A DNA stretch of 17,512 bases from Candidatus Woesearchaeota archaeon (GTDB taxonomy: Archaea; Nanobdellota; Nanobdellia; Woesearchaeales; UBA10216): assembly GCA_016180145.1 (NCBI GenBank), contig JACPBT010000006.1, positions 1-17,512 of the forward strand, read 5' to 3'. Position numbers and translations under genes: made by a program. The notes under the pieces were generated by a model, which searched no databases, was not told where the DNA came from, and worked only from the letters and a program-made list of their open reading frames with translations. This document shows positions 7,187 to 13,931 of this stretch, one piece after another; positions within the stretch are counted from its first letter, which is position 1, and each line of letters starts with the position of its first letter.

Positions 7187-8650
7187 CTAATAAACTATCT
7201 CATATACCGCCCCGTTTTTGTTCTCATAAATCAGTTCTGCATTGTTTTTTGTAAGTTCGTTAACTGCCTTGTTGCCGTTTGTTGCAAGCTTTAGTCCTGT
7301 TTTTCTTCCCTGTTTTTCGTATTTTTGTGTTATGTCTGCCATGTTGTTCTCCACGAGTATGTGGGTTGCTTCAACTTCTTTCAGCCTTTCCAGCAGTTGT
7401 TTGCCTGTTGTTATTTTGGTGAAGTCTATGTATCCCTGGTATGCCGGGTTGCACCATATGTAGTCATGCTCGCTGTAGTATCCTCTTACGTCTCCGTATA
7501 GGCATATTTTTGCTTCTTTGAGGTTTTCGTTTGCGTATTTTAGCAGTTCGTAGTTTGCTACTTTGCTTTTCAGGTAGTCTTCCTTTGGTTGCAGTCCTGT
7601 TGCCGCTTTTAGCTCGTCTGTGTTTGCTCCTATCCACATTGCGGAGTTTGCGAGCAGCATGAGTGCGAGGCTTGCTGTTGCTGCAATCTTTAGTAGCATT
7701 GTGTTTTCCTGCATTATCCTGGCAGCAGCGTATCCTGCTGCTATTGAGAGTATTGCGTATATTGGAAATGCGTATCTGAGTATTTGTGCGCTGTAAAACC
7801 ATGGCAGTGTAAGCATTGAAGTTATAAGTAGCAGCACTTTTATTTTTCCGTTTACATTCCGCATGAGAATTAGCAGTGGCGTGTATGCAAGTAACGCAGC
7901 CCCGATGCCAAGCGTTTCTCCGAATGCGTTTGTGTGCATTGTTATGTTCCATGGCAGCATTAGCAGTTCTTTTATTCCTGTTCCCTGGCCTGTCCATTTT
8001 AGCGCTTCCACCCATTGTGTTGAGAGCATCTGGCTTATGTGGCTGCCTCCGAATATGTTGTAGAGCAGCGGATATAATGGGTTGCCTGTTTGTGCGTATG
8101 TTCTTGCAAGCCACGGGGCAACCGGTGCTGCCGCAGCGAGGCAGAACATTGCTGCATCTCTGGCTATGTCCTTGGGCTTTCTTTTTGCGAGTATGCTTTC
8201 GCCTGCAAAGAGTGCTGCGGTTATTATTGGTGTTATGAGTGCTGATGTTTTTGTGGCTGCTGCGAATCCGCTTGCGGCTGCGCTTAGGATTAGTATTGTT
8301 GTGCTTTTTGTTTCCCGCCAGAGGAAGAATGCGTAGATTGCGAGCAGGGTGTAAAATGCTGTGCTTATGTCCACAAATCCTCTTATGTTGTATACTGAGA
8401 ATAGCGGCATTGTGTAGAATATTGCTGCTGCTATGAGTCCTGTTCTTTTTGTAAGGTATCTTGCGCAGAACAGGTATATTGCGAGTGCTGCCAGTATTCC
8501 TGTGTATGCTGCTATTGCCTCTGCCATTTCCCCGCCTGAAACAAGGTATCCGTCAAGGAAGAGCATGTTTGTTGCGAGGGGGTAGTTTGACGGTATGATG
8601 TCCGGTATGGATGTTATTTTGTGTTCGCTGGCGTAAATTTTTGGTAGCGC
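7187..8650 (-). CDS. GT-C glycosyltransferase (PMT_2-like), C-terminal part of a frameshifted gene
   Basis: From ATG 8566 this reads as 459 residues, but the same frame is open and coding-like back to 8650 (ALPKIYASEHKITS, then IPSNYPLATNMLFLDGYLVS). That segment continues the protein encoded at 8653-9045 in another frame. The combined protein would be about 617 residues with the motif D-A-L-S then ALPKIYA, typical of the first outer loop of PMT_2/ArnT-like GT-C enzymes. These move sugars from polyprenyl phosphate to protein or lipid outside the membrane. About eight membrane spans are visible here, with a soluble C-terminal region containing HILVENNMADI. If the frameshift is real, the fragment lacks the first membrane segments and the catalytic Asp and is probably inactive; an assembly or read error is equally possible. 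Confidence 0.75.
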   Translation of the reverse strand, partial: ALPKIYASEHKITSIPDIIPSNYPLATNMLFLDGYLVSGGEMAEAIAAYTGILAALAIYLFCARYLTKRTGLIAAAIFYTMPLFSVYNIRGFVDISTAFYTLLAIYAFFLWRETKSTTILILSAAASGFAAATKTSALITPIITAALFAGESILAKRKPKDIARDAAMFCLAAAAPVAPWLARTYAQTGNPLYPLLYNIFGGSHISQMLSTQWVEALKWTGQGTGIKELLMLPWNITMHTNAFGETLGIGAALLAYTPLLILMRNVNGKIKVLLLITSMLTLPWFYSAQILRYAFPIYAILSIAAGYAAARIMQENTMLLKIAATASLALMLLANSAMWIGANTDELKAATGLQPKEDYLKSKVANYELLKYANENLKEAKICLYGDVRGYYSEHDYIWCNPAYQGYIDFTKITTGKQLLERLKEVEATHILVENNMADITQKYEKQGRKTGLKLATNGNKAVNELTKNNAELIYENKNGAVYEIVY

Positions 8651-8652
8651 TA

Positions 8653-9045
8653 TTATGATAGTGCGTCTGAGCTGCTTACCGGTGCTATTGACGCTGTCAG
8701 GTTGAGTATTGCAAGTGCGATGATGGCTGCTGCTATTAGGCTATCCATGCTCAGTTTGTAGTTTTCTTTTTTTGTGGCGTGTTGCCACAGTAGTTTGAGC
8801 AGTTTCTCTGTTCTTTTGTGGAACAGCAGCAGTAGTATTGCGATTGCTGCTTTGAAGGGTGTGCTGTATAGCAGTCCTGCCATTCCTGCGGTGAGTGTTG
8901 CGTAGGAGGCAATTGCTAGTCCTGTTGCCTGTGCGAACAGCGCTTCCTCTGCACCTTTTAGTCTTGCTCCTGTTTTTTCAAGTGCGTAGCTTCCTGTTCC
9001 GTAGGCTGCCAGAGCAAACGCCGCAAGGTATAGCAGTTCAATCAT
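8653..9045 (-). CDS. GT-C glycosyltransferase (PMT_2-like), N-terminal part of a frameshifted gene
   Basis: From ATG 9045 this gives 130 residues with about three membrane spans, ending NLTASIAPVSSSDALS and a stop. The end is abrupt: in this family the Asp of the outer loop is followed by Tyr-His and a Leu-Pro-Lys segment, and just that kind of segment (ALPKIYA) is encoded immediately downstream in a different frame. One extra base, or four, within 8649-8659 would join the frames. I prefer ATG 9045 over the in-frame ATG at 9105 because a 30-codon ORF ends there with an ATGA overlap, suggesting translational coupling. It is the third gene of the operon that begins at 10173. Confidence 0.7.
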   Translation of the reverse strand: MIELLYLAAFALAAYGTGSYALEKTGARLKGAEEALFAQATGLAIASYATLTAGMAGLLYSTPFKAAIAILLLLFHKRTEKLLKLLWQHATKKENYKLSMDSLIAAAIIALAILNLTASIAPVSSSDALS

Positions 9046-9134
9046 TTTGAAAGCAGCTCTGTTATTGTGAAATAGAAGTAAAGGGCAAACACTGTCGCCA
9101 TCCATGCGGTTATTATTGCTGTTTTTTTGCTCAT
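9042..9134 (-). CDS. 30-residue single-span membrane peptide
   Basis: The ATG at 9134 lies one base after the stop of the GT4 gene, and its TGA overlaps the ATG of the GT-C gene at 9045 (ATGA). The peptide starts MSKKTA, has one hydrophobic span (IITAWMATVFALYFYFTI) and ends TELLSK. A basic N-terminus followed by one span suggests the C-terminus faces out. The tight fit between two genes of one operon is the main evidence for translation; alternatively it is a spacer ORF that keeps ribosomes on the message. I infer a role as a small partner of the GT-C enzyme. No family is recognised. Confidence 0.55.
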   Translation of the reverse strand: MSKKTAIITAWMATVFALYFYFTITELLSK

Positions 9135-9135
9135 T

Positions 9136-10173
9136 TTAGCTTTTTAGCAGTTTTATTGCTGCTTCTGCAAACCCGTTGATGTCCCCTTCTTTTACAAGTA
9201 TTCCTTCCTTAACGACTTCAGGGTGGCTTCCGACTTCAAATGCAACTACCTTTTTTCCGCACATCTGCGCCTGGACTGCCGGTATGTCAAATCCTTCCCA
9301 TAGGGTTGCTGTCGTGTATAGGTCGCAGGCTGCGAAGTAGTGCGGCAGTTCTTCGTCTGGCACAAATCCTGTAAACACCACTCGTCCTTTGCCGCTTTTG
9401 TTTATTTCCTCGCTTGCCTTGTTTAGCTTTTTTGAGTATTGGTCAAATGTTGGTTTTCCTGTTATTACAAGGGTTGCTGTTGGTATCTGCTCTGCTATTT
9501 TTTTGAATGCTTCCAGCAGTATGTGCGCTCCTTTGTGGGGTGAGAGCCTTCCTACATAGAGTAGTATGGGCTTTGTCAGGTTGTGCCTTCTTATCACGCC
9601 CTCTGCCTTCTCCCTGTCAATGTTTTTGTTGTATTCTTTTGCGTCTGCTTTTACGTATTTTACTGTGCTTTCAAGCCCCGTTTCCCGTTTGAGTTCTTCC
9701 CGCAGGAAGTTGCTTATTGATATTGCCTGGTCTGCGTTTTTTACTGTGAAGTTTGTGAATGCGTTGAACAGTTTCATGTAAATTCTTTCTGTCAGGCTCT
9801 GGAACAGCTTTGGGTATGCTACCCCGACGTTGTAGTAGACGTATCTTTTGTGGTAGTATTTGTTTGCCGTTGCAGCTATTATTGTCATTGGGTAGAGGAA
9901 GCTTACTGCTTCGTCGTATTCCTGCAGCATTTTGGCTGTTTTCATTATCTTGAATATGTCAAGGAAGAAGAGCAGTCTGTATGCCCTTTCAAGGGTGCTG
10001 TTTTTTGGCATTCCGAGGTATTTGACTTTGTAGTTCTTTGGCTGTATGTCTCCCCTGAATGCAAATACGGTTACTTCATCCCCTTTTGCTGTTCTTTCCT
10101 CTGCCTCGTTTTCAACTACCCTGTCCGGGCCGCTGAACCTGTAGAAGGTTGGTGTCAGGATGGCTGTTTTCAT
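9136..10173 (-). CDS. GT4-family glycosyltransferase
   Basis: This 345-residue GT-B enzyme has an N-terminal acceptor-binding half opening with MKTAILTPTFYRFSGPDRVV and a C-terminal donor-binding half with LLYVGRLSPHKGAHILLEAF, then VVFTGFVPDEELPHYFAACD, then the active-site segment LWEGFDIPAVQAQ. GT4 enzymes normally have Glu at both ends of an E-x7-E motif; here the second is Gln. There are no membrane spans, so it should act at the cytoplasmic face on a lipid-linked glycan. It leads the operon with the 30-residue peptide and the GT-C enzyme. A TATA-like box lies 20-31 bases before the ATG. The sugar donor cannot be told. Confidence 0.88.
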   Translation of the reverse strand: MKTAILTPTFYRFSGPDRVVENEAEERTAKGDEVTVFAFRGDIQPKNYKVKYLGMPKNSTLERAYRLLFFLDIFKIMKTAKMLQEYDEAVSFLYPMTIIAATANKYYHKRYVYYNVGVAYPKLFQSLTERIYMKLFNAFTNFTVKNADQAISISNFLREELKRETGLESTVKYVKADAKEYNKNIDREKAEGVIRRHNLTKPILLYVGRLSPHKGAHILLEAFKKIAEQIPTATLVITGKPTFDQYSKKLNKASEEINKSGKGRVVFTGFVPDEELPHYFAACDLYTTATLWEGFDIPAVQAQMCGKKVVAFEVGSHPEVVKEGILVKEGDINGFAEAAIKLLKS

Positions 10174-10192
10174 GTCCGTGTGATTTTTATTC

Positions 10193-10204
10193 TATTTTAT
10201 AACA
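10193..10204 (-). promoter_or_regulatory. TATA-like box for the GT4 operon starting at 10173
   Basis: The minus strand reads GTTATAAAATAG, 20-31 bases before the ATG at 10173. It predicts a leaderless or nearly leaderless transcript. A CAGCAG/ACTACGACTAC-type motif shared with two other promoters lies just upstream (about 10215-10262). Confidence 0.6.
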
Positions 10205-10293
10205 TTTTCTATCAGGAGGCTGCCGTTGTGGTGGCGTAGTCGTAGTCAACTGCTGCCGTTAAGTGTCATTTTCCGGTAATAGCCTTTTAATTC

Positions 10294-10381
10294 TTTAGTT
10301 GAGGACAATAGTTTCGCATATTAATTTTCCTCAACTGAAGTTTGGAAGACATAACATTTGTATGCCTTACTTATGTCTTCC
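10294..10381. repeat. Double-hairpin structure, divergent in sequence
   Basis: Two hairpins lie side by side. AGTTGAGGA (10297-10305) pairs with TCCTCAACT (10328-10336), extended outward by three more pairs including one G-U. GGAAGACATAA (10344-10354) pairs with TTATGTCTTCC (10371-10381), 11 bp. Size and layout match the elements at 4035 and 15429, but the stem sequences differ. It lies between divergent promoters, ending 14 bases before the TATA box for the gene at 10429. It may be a related mobile repeat or a regulatory structure. Confidence 0.55.
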
Positions 10382-10394
10382 ATTACTTTATCAG

Positions 10395-10407
10395 AAACTA
10401 TTTAAAC
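10395..10407 (+). promoter_or_regulatory. TATA-like box for the GT2 gene at 10429
   Basis: AAACTATTTAAAC lies 22-34 bases before the ATG at 10429. The short distance suggests a nearly leaderless message and supports that ATG over longer in-frame starts, which lie in or before the hairpin. Confidence 0.55.
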
Positions 10408-10428
10408 ATTCTTTGGTTTCTTTTTGGT

Positions 10429-11157
10429 ATGCGCAAGCTTTCCATTATCATTCCTGCTTATAATGAGGAGCGTTTCATTGCTGAAATAATCAAAAGGGTT
10501 CGTGCTGTTGATTTGCGCAGCCTGAAGCTGGTGAAGGAGATTGTTGTGGTTGATGACGGCTCAAAGGATAAAACCGCTGCCATTGTCTCTAAGATGAGGG
10601 GCGTTAGGCTTATACGCCATGTCAGGAATTTGGGCAAGGGCGCTGCCATACGCACAGGGCTGAAGCATGCAACTGGCGATATTGTTCTTGTTCAGGATGC
10701 CGACCTTGAGTATAACCCTGCTGAGATTGGTAGGGTTGTGCGCCCTATTGTTGACGGTCGTGCAAAGGTTGTTTATGGTTCGAGGTATCTTGACCCTTTG
10801 CAGAAGAACCGTAATCTTGGTTTTCTGAAGAGTGTCCATAAAAATGCTTACATGCTTTTTTACATTGGGGGGAGGGCTATTACGCATATTGCTAATCTGC
10901 TTTATAATGCCCGCATTACGGATGAAGCTACCTGTTACAAGGCTTTCCGTTCTGATGTTATCCGTTCAATTCCTTTGCGCTGTACCCGTTTTGAGTTTTG
11001 TCCGGAAATAACTGCAAAGGTTGCAAAGCGCGGCTACAGGATAGTTGAGGTTCCTGTTACTTACAATCCGCGCTCTTTTGAGGAAGGCAAGAAGATAAGG
11101 ATGCGTGATGGCATTCAGGCTGTTTGGACGCTTATGAAGTATAGGTTTTTTGATTAA
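10429..11157 (+). CDS. GT2 glycosyltransferase, dolichol-phosphate glucosyl/mannosyltransferase-like
   Basis: This 242-residue GT-A enzyme opens with MRKLSIIIPAYNEE and has VVDDGSKDKT (40-49), RNLGKGAAIRTGLKHATGD, QDADLEYNP (with the DAD at 90-92), GSRYL, and a C-terminal VPVTYNPRSFEEGKKI. These are landmarks of Alg5/DPM-type enzymes that charge polyprenyl phosphate with glucose or mannose in the cytoplasm. The E-x-Y-N-P after DAD and the R-x-x-x-E-G-K-K-I region favour the glycosyl-transferase group with YfdH/Alg5-like members. I chose ATG 10429 because the protein motif starts there and the TATA box sits just before it. The methyltransferase follows 32 bases downstream with its own TATA-like sequence. 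Confidence 0.88.
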   Translation: MRKLSIIIPAYNEERFIAEIIKRVRAVDLRSLKLVKEIVVVDDGSKDKTAAIVSKMRGVRLIRHVRNLGKGAAIRTGLKHATGDIVLVQDADLEYNPAEIGRVVRPIVDGRAKVVYGSRYLDPLQKNRNLGFLKSVHKNAYMLFYIGGRAITHIANLLYNARITDEATCYKAFRSDVIRSIPLRCTRFEFCPEITAKVAKRGYRIVEVPVTYNPRSFEEGKKIRMRDGIQAVWTLMKYRFFD

Positions 11158-11167
11158 GCTTAAATAC
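11158..11167 (+). promoter_or_regulatory. TATA-like box for the methyltransferase gene at 11190
   Basis: GCTTAAATAC starts at the stop of the upstream GT2 gene and lies 23-32 bases before the ATG at 11190. It suggests separate transcription with a very short leader, though read-through from the GT2 gene is also possible. Confidence 0.45.
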
Positions 11168-11189
11168 AACTTCTTTTTTCCTGTGTTAT

Positions 11190-12104
11190 ATGCCTGAAGC
11201 TTCTGTTATGGAGGGTGTTGCCTGTAATCTTTGCGGGCAGGATAATTATGTTGTTGTTTATCGTGGTAAGCTGAAGGCTGAGGGCTCGTCAAAGGCTGCT
11301 GATGTTTACAAGTCTTCCGGCAGCAGGCCGAGTGATGACACCATTGTCCGGTGCAATGGTTGTGGTCTTGTTTATGTCAATCCGAGGCTGAAGGCTGAGC
11401 GCATTGTTGATGGTTATTCTGAGGGTTCTGACGAAACCTTTATCTCGCAGGTTAGGGGCAGGGAGGCGTCTTTTCTTAGTGGTTTGAAGTTTATTGAAAA
11501 ATTCTCCAAGCCGGGAAAAATTCTTGATATTGGCACTGCCGGCGGCAGTTTTCTTCATGTTGCGAAAAAGCGTGGCTGGGAGGTTTATGGCGTTGAGCCT
11601 AATAAGTGGCTTTGCGGCTGGGCTAAGCAGCATTATGGTATTGATGTTCAGCCCGGCACTATTGGCAGTTTGGAGTATCCTGATGGCTTTTTTGATGTTA
11701 TTACCTTGTGGGATGTTATTGAGCACGTTCCCAATCCTGCTGAGGTTCTTCAGAAGTGCCATCGCCTTTTAAGGCCTGGCGGTTTTATTTATCTTAACTA
11801 TCCCGATTACGGGAGTTATGCCTCGCGTCTTATGGGTAAGAGGTGGATTTTCCTGCTTTCTGTTCACATTTATTATTTTACCCGCCGCACAGTCTCGTTA
11901 ATGCTCGCAAAAGGCGGTTTCTCTGCGCTGAAGTTCAGGACTCATTTCCAGACGCTTACGCTTGGCTATCTTGTTTTCCGTATGCAGCAGTATAGCGGGG
12001 TTCTTTATAAGGTTGGCAGTTTTTTTGTTAAACTTCTTCGCATTGGTAATCTGCCCGTAAAATACTGGCTTGGACAGTCTGGTGTTATTGCAGTAAAAAA
12101 GTGA
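11190..12104 (+). CDS. SAM-dependent methyltransferase with N-terminal zinc ribbon
   Basis: This 304-residue protein has two Cys pairs near the N-terminus (CNLC at 12-15 and CNGC at 55-58, then GLVYVNPR), forming a zinc-ribbon-like unit. A class I methyltransferase domain follows: ILDIGTAGGSFL at about 111-122 is the SAM-binding motif I, YGVEPNKWLC holds the acidic motif II residue, and FFDVITLWDVIEHVPNPAEVL and LLRPGGFIYL are the Methyltransf_23 landmarks. The zinc-ribbon plus Methyltransf_23 layout is common in sugar and polysaccharide clusters, where such enzymes methylate glycans or deoxysugars. The start is ATG 11190; a second ATG at 11208 is in frame. The actual substrate is unknown. 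Confidence 0.85.
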   Translation: MPEASVMEGVACNLCGQDNYVVVYRGKLKAEGSSKAADVYKSSGSRPSDDTIVRCNGCGLVYVNPRLKAERIVDGYSEGSDETFISQVRGREASFLSGLKFIEKFSKPGKILDIGTAGGSFLHVAKKRGWEVYGVEPNKWLCGWAKQHYGIDVQPGTIGSLEYPDGFFDVITLWDVIEHVPNPAEVLQKCHRLLRPGGFIYLNYPDYGSYASRLMGKRWIFLLSVHIYYFTRRTVSLMLAKGGFSALKFRTHFQTLTLGYLVFRMQQYSGVLYKVGSFFVKLLRIGNLPVKYWLGQSGVIAVKK

Positions 12105-12125
12105 AAAAGTAAAAAACAGAAAAAG
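12091..12125 (-). terminator. T-rich terminator after the acidic peptide gene
   Basis: Downstream of the minus-strand ORF at 12140, the minus strand has four T runs (TTTTT, TTTTTT, TTTTT, TTTTTT) broken by two or three bases each. Archaeal RNA polymerase stops at such U tracts. It overlaps the end of the plus-strand methyltransferase gene, where it reads as A runs. Confidence 0.55.
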
Positions 12126-12139
12126 GAGTTCAAGCGTTC

Positions 12140-12223
12140 TTATTCTTCGTCGCCGCTGCCGCCGTCTGAGTCAAAGTCGCTGTCGTCGCTGTCAAAGTCC
12201 GAATCATCATCGTTATACATCAT
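12140..12223 (-). CDS. 27-residue strongly acidic Asp/Ser repeat peptide
   Basis: From ATG 12223 (a second ATG follows directly) this ORF encodes 27 residues, of which 11 are Asp and two Glu, with five Ser, two Phe and no basic residue. The core is a heptad repeat, SDFDSDD then SDFDSDG, ending GSGDEE. The evidence for expression is strong for such a small ORF: a perfect GGAGG lies nine bases before the start (12233-12237), TATA-like boxes lie upstream, and T runs follow the stop. It sits alone between two plus-strand genes. I know no family with this sequence. It could bind cations or a basic protein partner, or act as a secreted or counter-ion peptide; these are guesses. A non-coding RNA that happens to contain the ORF is the alternative. 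Confidence 0.6.
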   Translation of the reverse strand: MMYNDDDSDFDSDDSDFDSDGGSGDEE

Positions 12224-12287
12224 TTTCCTTTTCCTCCTTCCGCTTTATATTCTAAGGCATTCGCCTTCGCCCATCCGCACATGCGCT

Positions 12288-12299
12288 AGTATTTATTCT
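12288..12299 (-). promoter_or_regulatory. TATA-like box for the acidic peptide gene
   Basis: The minus strand reads AGAATAAATACT about 65 bases before the ATG at 12223, which would leave a leader of roughly 40 bases containing the GGAGG. A second candidate (GAATATAAAG, 12243-12252) is too close to the GGAGG for both to be used together. Confidence 0.4.
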
Positions 12300-12435
12300 T
12301 TTAGGTTTTGTCCAAGTCAGTTGCCTTTGGTTGTTTGGCAGTCGTAGTAGTCGTAGCTGCTGCTGAGGGGAATCATTGCAATATGCATCAGTTTGCCTCA
12401 CTTTTTTTTGGAAAACATTTTAAAACCGGCTTGTG

Positions 12436-13926
12436 ATGCTTTTTGCTGTGATAGCGCTTATTAATCCGAATGTTGTAATGCAGAAGGATGACCTTTTTGG
12501 CACTGGTATTCCTTATCTGCCTGTTGAGCTTGCTTATGTTGCAGGCTCTTTGAGGGCTGCCGGCATCCCTTTTAAGCTCATTGATTCATTTGGCTCTGCC
12601 CCGATGAAAATCTCAAGAGAGGGTGATTTTCTCGTTCAGGGGCTTTCCATTGGCGAGATTTTAAATGAGGTTCCTGAAGGCTCGTTTCATATTGTTGTTT
12701 ATTGCGGGCTTGTTGTGGCTTTTAATCGTATTCTTTCAATCATTTCTGCCGTTAGGGAGAGATTTCCTGAGGCTAAGATAGTCTGTATTGAGAACACCCA
12801 GCAGGTTACCGCATTTTCTGTTGCAGCAGTTTCAGATAAGCTTCTTGGCGCAGGCGCTGACATTCTTGTTGTAGGCGACCCTGAGCAGCGTATTCTTGAT
12901 ATTGTTTCCGGGAAATCCCTCTCCTCAGTTAAGGGGCTTATCTTCAGAAAGGGCGGTGCTGTAGTCAGGGCTGAGCGCGCCCCTTTCATTTCTGATGTTG
13001 ATTCCCTGCCTTTTCCTGCTTGGGATTTGTTTCCTCTGAAAAACTACTGGAAGCTTGGTTATTCTCATGCGCCTTTGACCTCCGGGAAGTATCTTCCTTT
13101 GCTGACTTCGCGCGGTTGTCCTTTTGGCTGCCGTTTTTGTGTTGTTCCTTCTACGAATATGCGCCGCTGGACGCCGCGTTCTGCAAAGTGTGTTGTTGAT
13201 GAGATGGAGCATTGGGTTAAGGCGCTTGGCGTTTCTGAGTTTCACATTGAGGACCTTAACCCGACTATCAGGAAGGAGCGTATGGTTGGGATTTCAAAGG
13301 AGATTCTTGCCCGCAGCCTTAAGGTTTCTTTCAAGTTTGGCTCTGGCACAAAGATTGAGACTATTGATGAGGAAACTATTGACTGGATGGCTAGGGCTGG
13401 CTTGTCTTATCTTTCGTGTTCTCCGGAGTCCGGCTCTCCCCGGATTCTGAAGCTTATGGACAAGCCTTTTGACCATGAGCGTGCTGTTGAGCTTATAAGG
13501 TATCTTGGCAGGCGCCATGTTACCACGCAGGCATGTTTTGTGCTTGGCTTTCTTGGCGAAACTGATGATGACCGGAAACTTACCAGGGGCTATGTAAAGC
13601 AGCTTGTCAGGGCTGGTGTTGATGAGGTTGCTTTGTTTATCATGACTCCTATTCCCGGCTCTTACACTTTTGATAAGGTGGAGAAGTCCTATGACAGCTA
13701 TAGCCAGCTTACCTTTTCTCCAAAGTGGCGTGCTGAGTATAATGCTCTTAACTCTTTCAGGCAGCGTCTTTATCTGCAGTTCCTTTTGTGGAAGCTTGTT
13801 TATCATCCCCTAAAACTTTTTAAACAGCCGTTTAATTTCATTACTCGCAGGTTTAATACGAAGATGGAGATGACCGCTTTCAGGTGGCTTAAGGTTAATG
13901 TCCTTTCAAGGATTCATCGGGGTTGA
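12436..13926 (+). CDS. B12-binding radical SAM enzyme
   Basis: This 496-residue protein starts with a cobalamin-binding-like Rossmann domain (LINPNVV, GIPYLPVELAYVAGSLRAAG, ADILVVGDPEQRI) over about the first 180 residues. The radical SAM domain has TSRGCPFGCRFC with the iron-sulfur Cys at about 228, 232 and 235, followed by FHIEDLNPT and SPESGSPRIL. The C-terminal 120 residues are helical and basic. Such enzymes methylate unactivated carbons or carry out other radical steps on lipids, peptides or cofactors. GTG 12433 and ATG 12436 are both possible starts; I chose ATG. The gene ends at the start of the FAD oxidoreductase gene, so the two are probably co-translated and act in one pathway. The substrate is unknown; the setting suggests a lipid carrier or glycan. 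Confidence 0.85.
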   Translation: MLFAVIALINPNVVMQKDDLFGTGIPYLPVELAYVAGSLRAAGIPFKLIDSFGSAPMKISREGDFLVQGLSIGEILNEVPEGSFHIVVYCGLVVAFNRILSIISAVRERFPEAKIVCIENTQQVTAFSVAAVSDKLLGAGADILVVGDPEQRILDIVSGKSLSSVKGLIFRKGGAVVRAERAPFISDVDSLPFPAWDLFPLKNYWKLGYSHAPLTSGKYLPLLTSRGCPFGCRFCVVPSTNMRRWTPRSAKCVVDEMEHWVKALGVSEFHIEDLNPTIRKERMVGISKEILARSLKVSFKFGSGTKIETIDEETIDWMARAGLSYLSCSPESGSPRILKLMDKPFDHERAVELIRYLGRRHVTTQACFVLGFLGETDDDRKLTRGYVKQLVRAGVDEVALFIMTPIPGSYTFDKVEKSYDSYSQLTFSPKWRAEYNALNSFRQRLYLQFLLWKLVYHPLKLFKQPFNFITRRFNTKMEMTAFRWLKVNVLSRIHRG

Positions 13927-13931
13927 GTGTT

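Noticed and set aside
8082..8336. Plus-strand ORFs opposite the GT-C gene.
   Set aside because: Antisense shadows; the minus-strand frame has continuous membrane spans and family motifs.
12140..12223. Possible C/D-box guide RNA (ATGATGA inside the acidic ORF).
   Set aside because: No CTGA D box at a suitable distance; the repeat of GAT codons explains the match.
12317..12388. A 23-codon minus-strand ORF (starts MHIAMIPLSSS) with GAGG about eight bases before its ATG.
   Set aside because: No terminator or coupling, odd composition, and its SSSYDYYD part comes from the shared upstream motif seen at two other promoters, where no ORF exists.
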